This document shows, in pieces, positions 9,716 through 18,789 of a stretch of DNA of 64,000 bases; position 1 is the stretch's first letter; every line of letters begins with the position of its first letter. The notes beneath the pieces were generated by a model, which made no database searches, was not told where the DNA came from, and worked only from the letters and a program-made list of their open reading frames with translations. The DNA is from Blautia schinkii (GTDB taxonomy: Bacteria > Bacillota > Clostridia > Lachnospirales > Lachnospiraceae), in NCBI RefSeq assembly GCF_013304825.1, contig NZ_JAAWUO010000005.1, positions 98,226-162,225 of the forward strand. Direction: 5' to 3'. A program made the translations under genes and the position numbers.

Positions 9716-11056
9716 ATGGGGCTTATAAGAGCAGCGGCAGGTGCAGCAGGAAGTACAATGGCAGATCAGTGGAAAGAATTTTTTTACTGTGAGGCAATGG
9801 ATAAAGAAGTGATGGTAGTAAAAGGAACGAAGCGTACATCATCCAGATCTTCCAATAAGAGAGGCAGTGACAATATCATTACCAGCGGAAGCGGGATCGC
9901 AGTAGCAGACGGTCAGTGCATGATGATCGTAGAGCAGGGGAAGGTTGTGGATATCTGCGCAGATCCGGGAGAGTATACTTACGACGCATCCACAGAACCA
10001 AGTATTTTTGCAGGAAGCCTTGGGGAAGGTATCCGCAGTACCTTCCAGACCATCGGCAAGCGTTTTGCATACGGTGGAGATACAGGTAAGGATCAGAGGG
10101 TTTATTATTTTAATACCAAGGAGCTGGTAGATAATAAATTTGGAACTCCGACACCGATCCCGTTCCGTGTTGTGGATTCCAGGATCGGACTGGATATTGA
10201 TGTGTCTGTGCGTTGTCATGGCGTATATTCCTACAGGATTGCAGATCCTCTTCTTTTTTATACAAATGTGTGTGGAAATGTAGAGCAGGAGTACACAAGA
10301 GAGGAACTTGACAGTCAGCTGAAAACAGAGTTTGTCAGCGCACTGCAGCCGGCTTTTGGACGGCTTTCCGAGCTGGAGCTCCGTCCCAATCAGATCGTAA
10401 CCCATAATACAGAGCTTGAGAATGCAATGAATGAGGTTCTTTCTGCCAAATGGGAGCAGCTTCGCGGTCTGAAGGTTGTAAGCGTTGCACTTGGGTCTGT
10501 CACACTTCCGGATGAGGATGCAGAGATGATCAAACAGGCACAGCGCACTGCAATGATGCGTGATCCTTCCATGGCAGCAGCCACACTGACCGGTGCGCAG
10601 GCAGATGCCATGAAAGCAGCAGCGTCTAATTCAGCAGGTGCCATGACCGGCTTTATGGGAATGGGAATGGCATCCAATGCAGGCGGACTGAATGCGCAGC
10701 AGCTTTTTGAGATGGGACAGAAGCAGCAGGCACAGGCGGCAGCACAGAACACACAGCCTCAGCAAAAGATCCAGCCAGCAGCAGACGGAGATTCCTGGAC
10801 ATGTAGCTGCGGTGCAGTTTCCACAGGCAAGTTCTGTCCGGAATGTGGCGCACCAAGACCTGCAGATGAGAGCTGGACCTGTTCCTGTGGTACTGTGAAC
10901 AAAGGTAAATTCTGTATGAACTGCGGAACCAGGAAACCGGAGAAGAAGATGAGATATCGTTGCAGCAAGTGCGGATGGGAACCGGCTGACCCGGAGAATC
11001 CGCCGAAATTCTGCCCGGAGTGCGGGGATCCTTTTGGAACGGAGGATGCTGTGTAA
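9716..11056 (+). CDS. SPFH-domain protein with three C-terminal zinc ribbons (YdjI-like)
   Basis: A 446-residue protein of the YdjI/virion-core-like SPFH (band 7) family. Residues about 45-290 make up the SPFH domain. A low-complexity Ala/Gln/Gly/Met linker follows (about 300-360). Then come three zinc ribbons: WTCSCGAVSTGKFCPECG, WTCSCGTVNKGKFCMNCG and YRCSKCGW...FCPECG. The first two are near copies. It has no transmembrane helix. In B. subtilis, ydjI sits with ydjF (pspA), ydjG and ydjH in an envelope-stress operon; here the ydjG- and ydjH-like genes follow, but no pspA. The three-ribbon tail is longer than in Bacillus. It probably assembles at the membrane with its neighbours. Confidence 0.85.
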   Translation: MGLIRAAAGAAGSTMADQWKEFFYCEAMDKEVMVVKGTKRTSSRSSNKRGSDNIITSGSGIAVADGQCMMIVEQGKVVDICADPGEYTYDASTEPSIFAGSLGEGIRSTFQTIGKRFAYGGDTGKDQRVYYFNTKELVDNKFGTPTPIPFRVVDSRIGLDIDVSVRCHGVYSYRIADPLLFYTNVCGNVEQEYTREELDSQLKTEFVSALQPAFGRLSELELRPNQIVTHNTELENAMNEVLSAKWEQLRGLKVVSVALGSVTLPDEDAEMIKQAQRTAMMRDPSMAAATLTGAQADAMKAAASNSAGAMTGFMGMGMASNAGGLNAQQLFEMGQKQQAQAAAQNTQPQQKIQPAADGDSWTCSCGAVSTGKFCPECGAPRPADESWTCSCGTVNKGKFCMNCGTRKPEKKMRYRCSKCGWEPADPENPPKFCPECGDPFGTEDAV

Positions 11057-11071
11057 GCAGGAGGTGGAAAT

Positions 11072-12157
11072 ATGGCGAAAATGCAGGAATTTAAGTGTCC
11101 GTGCTGTGGCGGTTCCATAGAATTTGACAGTTCCGTGCAGAAGATGAAGTGCCCATATTGCGACACGGAATTTGATGTTAAGACATTGTCAGAATATGCA
11201 CAGTCTGTGGAAGAGGAAGAGCCGGAGAATATGAGCTGGTCGGATGAGGCTGGTGGCGAATGGCAGGAAGGAGAAAGCGAAGGTTTACGTACCTATGTGT
11301 GCGAGTCATGCGGCGGTGAGATCGTGAGTGATGCCAACACTGCAGCTACTGCCTGTCCGTTCTGTGGAAGTCCTGTAGTTATGACGGGCAATCTGTCCGG
11401 GGCACTGAAACCGGATTATGTGATTCCGTTTAAATTGGATAAAAAGGCAGCCAAAGAGAAGCTGAAGCAGCATTTTACAGGAAAGCGGCTTCTGCCCAAG
11501 GCTTTTAAGAGTGAGAATCATATCAGTGAAGTAAAGGGAATCTACGTTCCTTTCTGGCTTTATGATACAGATGCCAATGCAGATATCCGCTATAAGGGAA
11601 CAAAGACCCGCTTCTGGAGCGATAAGGACTATGATTATACAGAAACCAGCTATTATTCTATACACAGAAAAGGTTCGATCGGTTTCGACCATGTGCCTGT
11701 GGATGGTTCCAAAAGCATGGAGAATGATCTGATGGAATCCATAGAGCCCTTTGATTTCAGGGAGGCGGTGGATTTTCAGACAGCTTATCTGGCCGGATAT
11801 TTTGCAGATAAGTACGATGTAACGGCAGAAGAGTGTATAGAGCGCGCCAATGAGCGTATCCGGCGCAGCACAGAGGATGCTTTCAGGGATACCGTAAAAG
11901 GATACTCAAGTGTGGTCCCCGAGAATACCAATATTCGGCTGAAGAACGCAACTACGAAATATGCCCTGTATCCTGTCTGGGTCCTTCAGACCAGGTGGAA
12001 GGGTGAGAACTACATATTTGCCATGAACGGACAGACAGGTAAATTTGTCGGCAATCTGCCTACTGACAAAAGTGCTTTTGCCAGATGGTTTGCAGGAACT
12101 ACGGGAATCGTAACTGTGATTGCATACATCATCCTGTATCTTATCTGGGCATTGTAA
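11072..12157 (+). CDS. Zinc-ribbon membrane protein (YdjG-like)
   Basis: A 361-residue protein with two N-terminal zinc ribbons: FKCPCCGGSIEFD with MKCPYCDTEFD, then YVCESCGGEIVS with ACPFCGSPVV. A soluble middle region follows, with the family pattern IYVPFWLYD, and one C-terminal transmembrane helix (about residues 342-360). This matches YdjG of B. subtilis, which with YdjH helps recruit PspA to stressed membranes. AGGAGGTGG lies just ahead of the ATG, 16 bases after the SPFH gene. Many such proteins are labelled primosomal protein N-like because of the zinc ribbons; nothing here supports a DNA replication role. Confidence 0.82.
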   Translation: MAKMQEFKCPCCGGSIEFDSSVQKMKCPYCDTEFDVKTLSEYAQSVEEEEPENMSWSDEAGGEWQEGESEGLRTYVCESCGGEIVSDANTAATACPFCGSPVVMTGNLSGALKPDYVIPFKLDKKAAKEKLKQHFTGKRLLPKAFKSENHISEVKGIYVPFWLYDTDANADIRYKGTKTRFWSDKDYDYTETSYYSIHRKGSIGFDHVPVDGSKSMENDLMESIEPFDFREAVDFQTAYLAGYFADKYDVTAEECIERANERIRRSTEDAFRDTVKGYSSVVPENTNIRLKNATTKYALYPVWVLQTRWKGENYIFAMNGQTGKFVGNLPTDKSAFARWFAGTTGIVTVIAYIILYLIWAL

Positions 12158-12170
12158 GGAGGTAAGTGCT

Positions 12171-12971
12171 ATGAAAAAAAGAATATCCCTATTTCTCACA
12201 GCAATCCTTTTATGTCTGGCATGCGCTTTTCCTGTATGGGCAGGGACAGAAAACCGTCTGGCAGACCAGGCCGTGCTTTTAAGTGCAGATGAGCAGGATG
12301 CTTTAAGTGCTTCGCTGGATGACATCAGTGAACGGGGAGAAGTAGACGTTGTAATCGTTACCACAGACAGCCTCGGGGGAAAAACAGCCCAGGAATATGC
12401 GGACGATTATTTTACTGACTATGGTTATGGTCAGGGTGAGGACAGAGATGGAATCCTGTTTCTGGTAGATATGGGAGACCGAAACTGGGCCATTGCCACA
12501 CATGGATATGCCATCGATGCGTTTACGGATGCAGGTCAGTCCTACATAATGGATCAGGTGAAGCCGTATTTAAGTGACGGGGATTACAGTGAAGCATTTC
12601 AGACTTTTGCCCTGCAGTGCGACGATTTTATCATGCAGGCAGAATCAGGAAAACCGTATGATGTAGATAATCTGCCCAAAGAGCCGTTTGATGTAGGTGC
12701 GAATCTTCTGATCGCAATAGGAGTCGGTATTGTGGCAGGTCTTCTCGTAACCGGAAATATGAGAAGAAAGCTGAAAACTGTGCAGAAGCAGGAGCAGGCA
12801 GCTTCCTATGTGCGGAAAGGCAGCATGGATGTAACAAAGAGCAACGATTTTTATCTCTACAGGACAGTGTCAAGAACTGCCAAGCCGAAAGAAGAGGAAC
12901 ACAGCGGCGGTTCCACCACTCATACTTCTTCATCAGGAGATACCTTCGGGGGTTCCAGCGGAAAGTTCTGA
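12171..12971 (+). CDS. TPM-domain membrane protein (YdjH-like)
   Basis: A 266-residue protein with a Sec signal peptide (MKKRISLFLTAILLCLACAF, predicted cleavage near AWAG). An extracytoplasmic TPM domain (about residues 25-155) has VDVVIVTTDSLGG and DRDGILFLVDMGDRNWAI. A transmembrane helix lies near 177-198, and the cytoplasmic tail ends in a Ser/Gly/Thr-rich SSGDTFGGSSGKF. The Ser/Gly-rich end is typical of TPM proteins. It is the last gene of the SPFH/YdjG/YdjH-like operon, with AAGGAGG before the ATG at 12171. Its likely role is sensing or repairing envelope damage together with the two genes upstream. Confidence 0.85.
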   Translation: MKKRISLFLTAILLCLACAFPVWAGTENRLADQAVLLSADEQDALSASLDDISERGEVDVVIVTTDSLGGKTAQEYADDYFTDYGYGQGEDRDGILFLVDMGDRNWAIATHGYAIDAFTDAGQSYIMDQVKPYLSDGDYSEAFQTFALQCDDFIMQAESGKPYDVDNLPKEPFDVGANLLIAIGVGIVAGLLVTGNMRRKLKTVQKQEQAASYVRKGSMDVTKSNDFYLYRTVSRTAKPKEEEHSGGSTTHTSSSGDTFGGSSGKF

Positions 12972-13018
12972 GAAGTTTTGACAGGCATAAATCGAAGACA
13001 AACAGAAGAAAAACAGCC

Positions 13019-13058
13019 AGGGCTGCCATACCGAAAAAAGGTATGGCGGCCCTTTTTT
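13019..13058 (+). terminator. Strong terminator of the SPFH-zinc ribbon-TPM operon
   Basis: GGGCTGCCATACC and GGTATGGCGGCCC pair almost perfectly around GAAAAAA and are followed by six T. Confidence 0.9.
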
Positions 13059-13091
13059 GAGGGGATGACAAAACTTTATCTATTTAATAGG

Positions 13092-13120
13092 TTGAAATCC
13101 GTCGAAAAGTGCGTTATGAT
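13092..13120 (+). promoter_or_regulatory. Sigma-A promoter of the leuB-ilvD-ilvB-serC-serA operon
   Basis: TTGAAA (13092-13097) and TATGAT (13115-13120) with 17-base spacing. The leader is only about 60 bases, too short for a leucine T-box, so any control is likely at the promoter. Confidence 0.8.
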
Positions 13121-13189
13121 AATAACAATTATCCACACCAGTGCGTTAAAATTTTACAGCACAGGGGAAATCGGAGGAGTGAATAAAAA

Positions 13190-14275
13190 ATGGAGTACAA
13201 AATTGCCCTGATTCCAGGAGATGGAATCGGCCCGGAAATTGTAGCCGAGGCCAGAAAAGTTTTAGACAAAGTATGCGAGAAATACAGTCATAAATTTTCA
13301 TACACAGAGGTTCTTTTAGGAGGTGCATCCATTGATGCTCACGGAGTACCTCTTACAGAGGAAGCCATTGCCCAGGCAAAAGCTTCTGATGCAGTACTGA
13401 TGGGTTCCATTGGAGGAGATGCCAAGACATCCCCATGGTATAAACTGGAGCCGTCCAGACGTCCGGAGGCAGGACTTCTTGCTATCCGTAAAGCACTGAA
13501 CCTTTTTGCAAATCTTCGTCCTGCATATCTTTACAATGAGCTTCGCGATGCATGCCCGCTTCGTGATGAGATCATCGGAGATGGTTTTGACATGATCATC
13601 GTAAGAGAGCTTACAGGAGGACTTTATTTCGGAGCAAGAAAGACTACCGAAGAGAACGGAGTCCGCACAGCAGTGGATACTCTTTCTTATAATGAGAATG
13701 AAATCCGCCGTATTGCTATCAAGGCATTTGAGATCGCACGTAAGAGAAGAAATAAAGTAACAAGCGTAGATAAGGCAAACGTTCTTGATTCCTCCAGACT
13801 CTGGAGAAGCGTTGTGGAAGATGTTGCAAAAGATTATCCGGATGTAACACTGGAGCATATGCTTGTAGATAACTGTGCAATGCAGCTGGTACGTGACCCG
13901 AAACAGTTCGATGTTATCCTTACAGAGAACATGTTTGGAGATATTCTCTCTGATGAGGCAAGCATGGTGACAGGATCTATCGGAATGCTTTCTTCCGCAA
14001 GCTTAAATGAGACAAAACTTGGTCTTTATGAGCCAAGCCACGGTTCCGCACCGGATATCGCAGGCCAGAACAAGGCAAATCCGATCGCAACTATCCTTTC
14101 TGCAGCTATGATGCTGAGATATTCTCTGGATCTTGACAAAGAAGCAGATGCAGTAGAAGCAGCAGTACAGAAGGTTCTGACAGACGGATTCAGAACAGGC
14201 GATATCATGTCAGACGGATGCAAGCTTGTCGGAACAAAAGAGATGGGAGACCTGATTGCAGATGCTATCGCATAA
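13190..14275 (+). CDS. leuB: 3-Isopropylmalate dehydrogenase
   Basis: Oxidatively decarboxylates 3-isopropylmalate with NAD+ in leucine biosynthesis. The 361-residue length is normal. Visible family features are the N-terminal [17 protein letters not shown], the substrate loop [26 protein letters not shown], the catalytic Lys/Asp region [12 protein letters not shown], the metal-binding [13 protein letters not shown] and the NAD-binding [23 protein letters not shown] lies 9 bases before the ATG. It heads an operon with ilvD, ilvB, serC and serA. leuA and leuCD are not in the window. Confidence 0.96.
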   Translation: MEYKIALIPGDGIGPEIVAEARKVLDKVCEKYSHKFSYTEVLLGGASIDAHGVPLTEEAIAQAKASDAVLMGSIGGDAKTSPWYKLEPSRRPEAGLLAIRKALNLFANLRPAYLYNELRDACPLRDEIIGDGFDMIIVRELTGGLYFGARKTTEENGVRTAVDTLSYNENEIRRIAIKAFEIARKRRNKVTSVDKANVLDSSRLWRSVVEDVAKDYPDVTLEHMLVDNCAMQLVRDPKQFDVILTENMFGDILSDEASMVTGSIGMLSSASLNETKLGLYEPSHGSAPDIAGQNKANPIATILSAAMMLRYSLDLDKEADAVEAAVQKVLTDGFRTGDIMSDGCKLVGTKEMGDLIADAIA

Positions 14276-14342
14276 ATAAACCGGAACAGATAAGCGATAC
14301 AGAAACATATCGTAAAGAATAAAAAAAGGAGAATCCTGATAA

Positions 14343-16016
14343 ATGAGAAGTGATACCGTAAGAAAAGGCACACAGCAGGCACCTCACCGTTCCCTGTTTA
14401 ATGCCCTTGGAATGACAAACGAAGAAATGGATAAACCGCTGGTAGGAATCGTAAGCTCTTACAACGAGATCGTACCGGGACATATGAACCTTGACAAGAT
14501 CGTAAACGCTGTAAAACTTGGTGTTGCAATGGCTGGCGGTACACCGGTAGTATTCCCGGCTATCGCAGTATGTGACGGAATTGCAATGGGACATGTTGGA
14601 ATGAAATATTCACTTGTAACACGTGACCTGATCGCAGATTCCACAGAGGCTATGGCACTGGCTCATCAGTTTGATGCCCTTGTTATGGTACCAAACTGTG
14701 ATAAAAACGTACCTGGACTTCTGATGGCAGCAGCAAGAATCAATGTTCCGACTGTATTCGTAAGCGGCGGCCCGATGCTTGCAGGCCATGTAAAAGGACA
14801 TAAGACAAGTCTTTCCAGCATGTTTGAGGCAGTAGGCTCCTATGCAGCAGGAACCATCACAGCTGATGATCTGGCAGAATTCGAGAACAAAACCTGTCCG
14901 ACCTGCGGATCATGTTCCGGTATGTACACTGCAAACAGCATGAACTGCCTGACAGAGGTTCTTGGAATGGGCCTGAAAGGAAACGGTACCATCCCGGCCG
15001 TATATTCCGAGCGTATCCGTCTTGCAAAACATGCAGGAATGCAGGTAATGGAAATGTACAGAAGGAACATCCGCCCAAGAGATATCATGACAAAAGAGGC
15101 AGTTTTGAATGCCCTCACTGTAGATATGGCACTTGGCTGTTCCACAAACAGCATGCTTCATCTTCCTGCTATTGCACACGAGATCGGAATGGATTTTGAT
15201 ATCAGTTTTGCAAATGAGATCAGTGAGAAGACTCCGAATCTCTGCCATCTTGCACCGGCAGGCCCGACTTACATGGAAGATCTTAACGAGGCCGGAGGTG
15301 TCTATGCAGTTATGAACGAGCTGAACAAGATCGGACTTCTCCATACAGAGTGTATGACAGTAACAGGAAAGACAGTCGGAGAGAACATTAAGAATTGTGT
15401 AAACCTGAATCCGAAGGTTATCCGCCCGATCGACAATCCGTATACAAAGACAGGTGGACTTGCAGTACTGAAGGGAAATCTTGCACCGGACGGCGGCGTT
15501 GTAAAACGTTCCGCAGTTGTACCGGAGATGCTGGTACATGAAGGCCCTGCACGAGTATTTGACAGCGAGGATGATGCAATTGTGGCCATCAAGAGCGGCA
15601 AGATCGTAGAGGGTGATGTAGTCGTTATCCGTTATGAGGGACCAAAAGGCGGTCCTGGAATGAGAGAGATGCTGAACCCGACATCCGCCATCGTAGGAAT
15701 GGGACTTGGTTCTTCCGTAGCCCTGATCACAGACGGACGTTTCAGCGGCGCATCCAGAGGAGCCGCTATCGGACACGTATCACCTGAGGCAGCAGTAGGC
15801 GGCCCGATCGCACTGGTTGAGGAAGGCGATATCATCAGCATCAACATTCCGGAGCTGAAACTGGAGATTAAGGTTTCTGACGAGGAGATGCAGGCAAGAA
15901 GAGAGAAATGGCAGCCAAGAGAGCCGAAGGTAACAACAGGTTATCTGGCAAGATATGCTTCCATGGTAACATCCGGAAACCGCGGTGCAATCCTGGAAGT
16001 ACCGAAAGCAAAATAA
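14343..16016 (+). CDS. ilvD: Dihydroxy-acid dehydratase
   Basis: Fe-S enzyme that dehydrates 2,3-dihydroxy-isovalerate and 2,3-dihydroxy-3-methylvalerate to 2-oxo acids in valine and isoleucine synthesis. The 557-residue length is normal. Likely cluster cysteines are Cys119 in [10 protein letters not shown] and Cys185/Cys188/Cys191 in [19 protein letters not shown]. The C-terminal catalytic [20 protein letters not shown] is intact. An AAGGAG ribosome site precedes it. It is transcribed with leuB upstream and ilvB 15 bases downstream. Confidence 0.97.
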   Translation: MRSDTVRKGTQQAPHRSLFNALGMTNEEMDKPLVGIVSSYNEIVPGHMNLDKIVNAVKLGVAMAGGTPVVFPAIAVCDGIAMGHVGMKYSLVTRDLIADSTEAMALAHQFDALVMVPNCDKNVPGLLMAAARINVPTVFVSGGPMLAGHVKGHKTSLSSMFEAVGSYAAGTITADDLAEFENKTCPTCGSCSGMYTANSMNCLTEVLGMGLKGNGTIPAVYSERIRLAKHAGMQVMEMYRRNIRPRDIMTKEAVLNALTVDMALGCSTNSMLHLPAIAHEIGMDFDISFANEISEKTPNLCHLAPAGPTYMEDLNEAGGVYAVMNELNKIGLLHTECMTVTGKTVGENIKNCVNLNPKVIRPIDNPYTKTGGLAVLKGNLAPDGGVVKRSAVVPEMLVHEGPARVFDSEDDAIVAIKSGKIVEGDVVVIRYEGPKGGPGMREMLNPTSAIVGMGLGSSVALITDGRFSGASRGAAIGHVSPEAAVGGPIALVEEGDIISINIPELKLEIKVSDEEMQARREKWQPREPKVTTGYLARYASMVTSGNRGAILEVPKAK

Positions 16017-16031
16017 GGAGGAACGAAAGAC

Positions 16032-17714
16032 ATGCAGCTTACAGGTGCAGAGATCATCGTAGAATGTCTGAAAGAACAGGGCGTTGACACCGTATTTGGA
16101 TATCCGGGCGGCGCGATACTGAATGTTTACGATGCCTTATATGAATACAAAGATGAGATCACGCATGTACTGACTTCCCATGAGCAGGGGGCATCTCATG
16201 CTGCTGACGGCTATGCGAGAGCTACCGGAAAGGTAGGTGTCTGCCTGGCAACATCCGGTCCCGGAGCCACCAACCTGGTAACAGGAATTGCTACTGCATA
16301 CATGGACTCCGTACCCATGGTAGCCATTACTGCAAATGTAGGAAGGCCACTCCTGGGAAGAGATTCTTTCCAGGAGGTTGATATCGCAGGGATCGTAATG
16401 CCTGTGACAAAATACAGCTTCATTGTAAAAAATATTGAAGATCTTGCAGACACGTTGAGAAGAGCATTCTATATTGCAAAAAGCGGAAGACCTGGTCCTG
16501 TTCTTGTGGATGTTCCGAAGGATATCACAGGAATGAAATATGAATACGAGCCAGTTCGTCCTGCAACAGTCAACCGTGAGGTCAGGAATATCCGTAAAGA
16601 AGATATGGACCAGGCACTGGAAATGATCAGAGAAGCAGAGAAACCGTTTATTTTCGTAGGCGGTGGCTGTGTGATCGCAGGCGCAGATAAAGAAGTACGT
16701 GAACTTGCACATAGGATCCAGGCTCCGGTTTGTGATACTTTGATGGGCAAGGGAACTTTCCCGGGAGAAGATCCTCTCTACACAGGTATGGTAGGAATGC
16801 ACGGAACAAAAGCTTCCGACCTTGGTGTAACAGAATGTGACCTTCTGATCGTTCTCGGAGCACGATTCAGTGACCGTGTAACAGGAAATACGAAGACTTT
16901 TGCACATAATGCAAAGATCCTTCAGATTGATGTGGATGCAGCTGAGATCAACAAAAATATCACAGTGGATGCAAGCGTGATCGGAGATGTGAAAGAAGTT
17001 CTGAAACGTCTTCTTGAGGAAATTCAGGAGAAAGAACATCCGGATTGGGTTGCTCATATCCAGAACCTGAAAGCAAAATATCCGCTGAATTATGATCACA
17101 CACAGCTTACTGGACCATATATTATAGAGAAGCTTTATGAGTTGACAAACGGTGATGCCATCATCTCCACAGAGGTCGGACAGCATCAGATGTGGGCGGC
17201 ACAGTATTATAAATATAAAGAGCCGAGAACGCTTCTTACTTCCGGTGGACTTGGAACCATGGGTTACGGCCTTGGCGCTGCAATTGGCGCGAAGATGGGC
17301 AGACCGGAAAAAATAGTTGTAAATATAGCAGGTGACGGATGCTTCCGTATGAATATGAATGAGCTGGCAACAGCTGCACGCTGTGGCAGACAGCTGATCC
17401 AGATTGTTATGAACAATCATGTACTGGGAATGGTGCGTCAGTGGCAGACGCTTTTCTATGGAAAGAGATACTCTTCCACAGTACTGGATGACGCCGTTGA
17501 TTTTGTGAAATTATCGGAGGCACTGGGTGCAAAAGCCATTCGTGTGACAAAAATGGAGGATGTGGAACCTGCACTTAAGATGGCACTGGCAGCAGAGGGA
17601 CCTGTCGTTCTGGATTGCTGGATCGATCAGGATCTGAGTGTGTTCCCGATGGTACCGGCTGGTGCGAATCTAGATGATGTATTTGACGAGGAGGATATGA
17701 AGAAACATGAGTAG
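16032..17714 (+). CDS. ilvB: Acetolactate synthase, large catalytic subunit
   Basis: Thiamine-diphosphate enzyme that condenses two pyruvates, or pyruvate and 2-oxobutyrate, at the first common step of branched-chain amino acid synthesis. The 560-residue product has the catalytic Glu in SHEQGASHAADGYARATG, the FAD-linked central domain, and the TPP/Mg motif GDGCFRMNMNELATAAR. It is a full-length anabolic ilvB/ilvI type. There is no regulatory subunit (ilvN/ilvH) or ilvC next to it, so these must lie elsewhere. TAAGGAGG precedes the ATG, and its last 8 bases overlap serC. Confidence 0.96.
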   Translation: MQLTGAEIIVECLKEQGVDTVFGYPGGAILNVYDALYEYKDEITHVLTSHEQGASHAADGYARATGKVGVCLATSGPGATNLVTGIATAYMDSVPMVAITANVGRPLLGRDSFQEVDIAGIVMPVTKYSFIVKNIEDLADTLRRAFYIAKSGRPGPVLVDVPKDITGMKYEYEPVRPATVNREVRNIRKEDMDQALEMIREAEKPFIFVGGGCVIAGADKEVRELAHRIQAPVCDTLMGKGTFPGEDPLYTGMVGMHGTKASDLGVTECDLLIVLGARFSDRVTGNTKTFAHNAKILQIDVDAAEINKNITVDASVIGDVKEVLKRLLEEIQEKEHPDWVAHIQNLKAKYPLNYDHTQLTGPYIIEKLYELTNGDAIISTEVGQHQMWAAQYYKYKEPRTLLTSGGLGTMGYGLGAAIGAKMGRPEKIVVNIAGDGCFRMNMNELATAARCGRQLIQIVMNNHVLGMVRQWQTLFYGKRYSSTVLDDAVDFVKLSEALGAKAIRVTKMEDVEPALKMALAAEGPVVLDCWIDQDLSVFPMVPAGANLDDVFDEEDMKKHE

Positions 17715-18789
17715 AGTGTATAATTTTTCTGCCGGACCGGCAGTGCTTCCGGAGGAAGTACTCAAAGAAGTAGCTGATGAGATGATGGACTATAACGGCA
17801 CTGGAATGTCCGTTATGGAAATGAGTCACAGAAGTGCAGCTTTCCAGGAGATCATTGATACAGCAGAGAAAGATCTCCGCGAGCTTATGAACATCCCGGA
17901 TAATTACAAGGTACTTTTCCTCCAGGGAGGAGCATCCCAGCAGTTTGCCATGATCCCGATGAATCTTATGAAAAACAAGGTTGCAGATTATATCGTAACA
18001 GGTCAGTGGGCAAAGAAAGCTTATCAGGAAGCTCAGAAATACGGAAAAGCAAACAAGATCGCATCTTCTGAGGATAAAACCTTCAGTTATATCCCGGACT
18101 GCAGTGATCTGCCGATCAGCCCGGATGCAGATTACGTATACATCTGTGAGAACAACACCATTTATGGTACTAAATTCAAAAAACTTCCAAACACAAAAGG
18201 CAAGACTCTGGTAGCAGACGTATCCTCCTGCTTCCTGTCTGAGCCGGTTGATGTAAGCAAATACGGTATTATTTACGGTGGTGTTCAGAAGAACATCGGA
18301 CCGGCAGGTATGGTTATCGTTATCATCCGTGAGGATCTGATCACAGAGGACGTTCTTCCGGGCACACCGACCATGCTTACATATAAGACACATGCAGACG
18401 CAGGATCTCTTTACAACACACCGAATGCTTACTGCATCTATGTATGCGGAAAAGTATTTAAATGGCTGAAGAAGATGGGCGGTCTGGAAGTGATGAAACA
18501 GCGCAATGAGGAGAAAGCAAAAATCCTTTATGATTACCTGGATTCCAGCAAACTGTTCAAAGGAACTGTAGTTCCGGAAGACAGATCTCTTATGAACGTT
18601 CCGTTTGTAACAGGAGACAAGGAAATGGATGCGAAGTTTGTCAAAGAGGCAACAGAAGCAGGCCTTGTAAACCTGAAAGGACACCGTACAGTTGGCGGAA
18701 TGCGTGCCAGCATCTATAATGCTATGCCGAAGGCCGGCGTAGAGGCGCTGGTTGCATTCATGAAAAAATTCGAGGAGGAAAATGCATAA
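17707..18789 (+). CDS. serC: Phosphoserine aminotransferase
   Basis: PLP enzyme converting 3-phosphohydroxypyruvate plus glutamate to phosphoserine. The 360-residue product begins SRVYNFSAGPAVLPEEVL, has LFLQGGASQQFAMIPMNL and the PLP lysine in GGVQKNIGPAGMVIV. These are strong serC features. It starts inside the last codons of ilvB, with a GAGGAGG site, and its stop overlaps the serA start (TAATG), so serine synthesis is coupled to the branched-chain operon. The C-terminal VNLKGHRTVGGMRASIYN is typical. Confidence 0.97.
   Translation: MSRVYNFSAGPAVLPEEVLKEVADEMMDYNGTGMSVMEMSHRSAAFQEIIDTAEKDLRELMNIPDNYKVLFLQGGASQQFAMIPMNLMKNKVADYIVTGQWAKKAYQEAQKYGKANKIASSEDKTFSYIPDCSDLPISPDADYVYICENNTIYGTKFKKLPNTKGKTLVADVSSCFLSEPVDVSKYGIIYGGVQKNIGPAGMVIVIIREDLITEDVLPGTPTMLTYKTHADAGSLYNTPNAYCIYVCGKVFKWLKKMGGLEVMKQRNEEKAKILYDYLDSSKLFKGTVVPEDRSLMNVPFVTGDKEMDAKFVKEATEAGLVNLKGHRTVGGMRASIYNAMPKAGVEALVAFMKKFEEENA

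Noticed and set aside
11072..12157. Primosomal protein N' (replication factor Y) annotation
   Set aside because: Only the zinc ribbons resemble it; there is no helicase domain, and it has a C-terminal membrane helix and YdjG-type context.
13121..13189. Leucine T-box or leader peptide before leuB
   Set aside because: Only about 60 bases of leader, without T-box motif or Leu codon run.
16137..17420. 427-codon minus-strand open frame inside ilvB
   Set aside because: Cys/His/Ile-rich shadow of a well-conserved gene; no ribosome site or family features.
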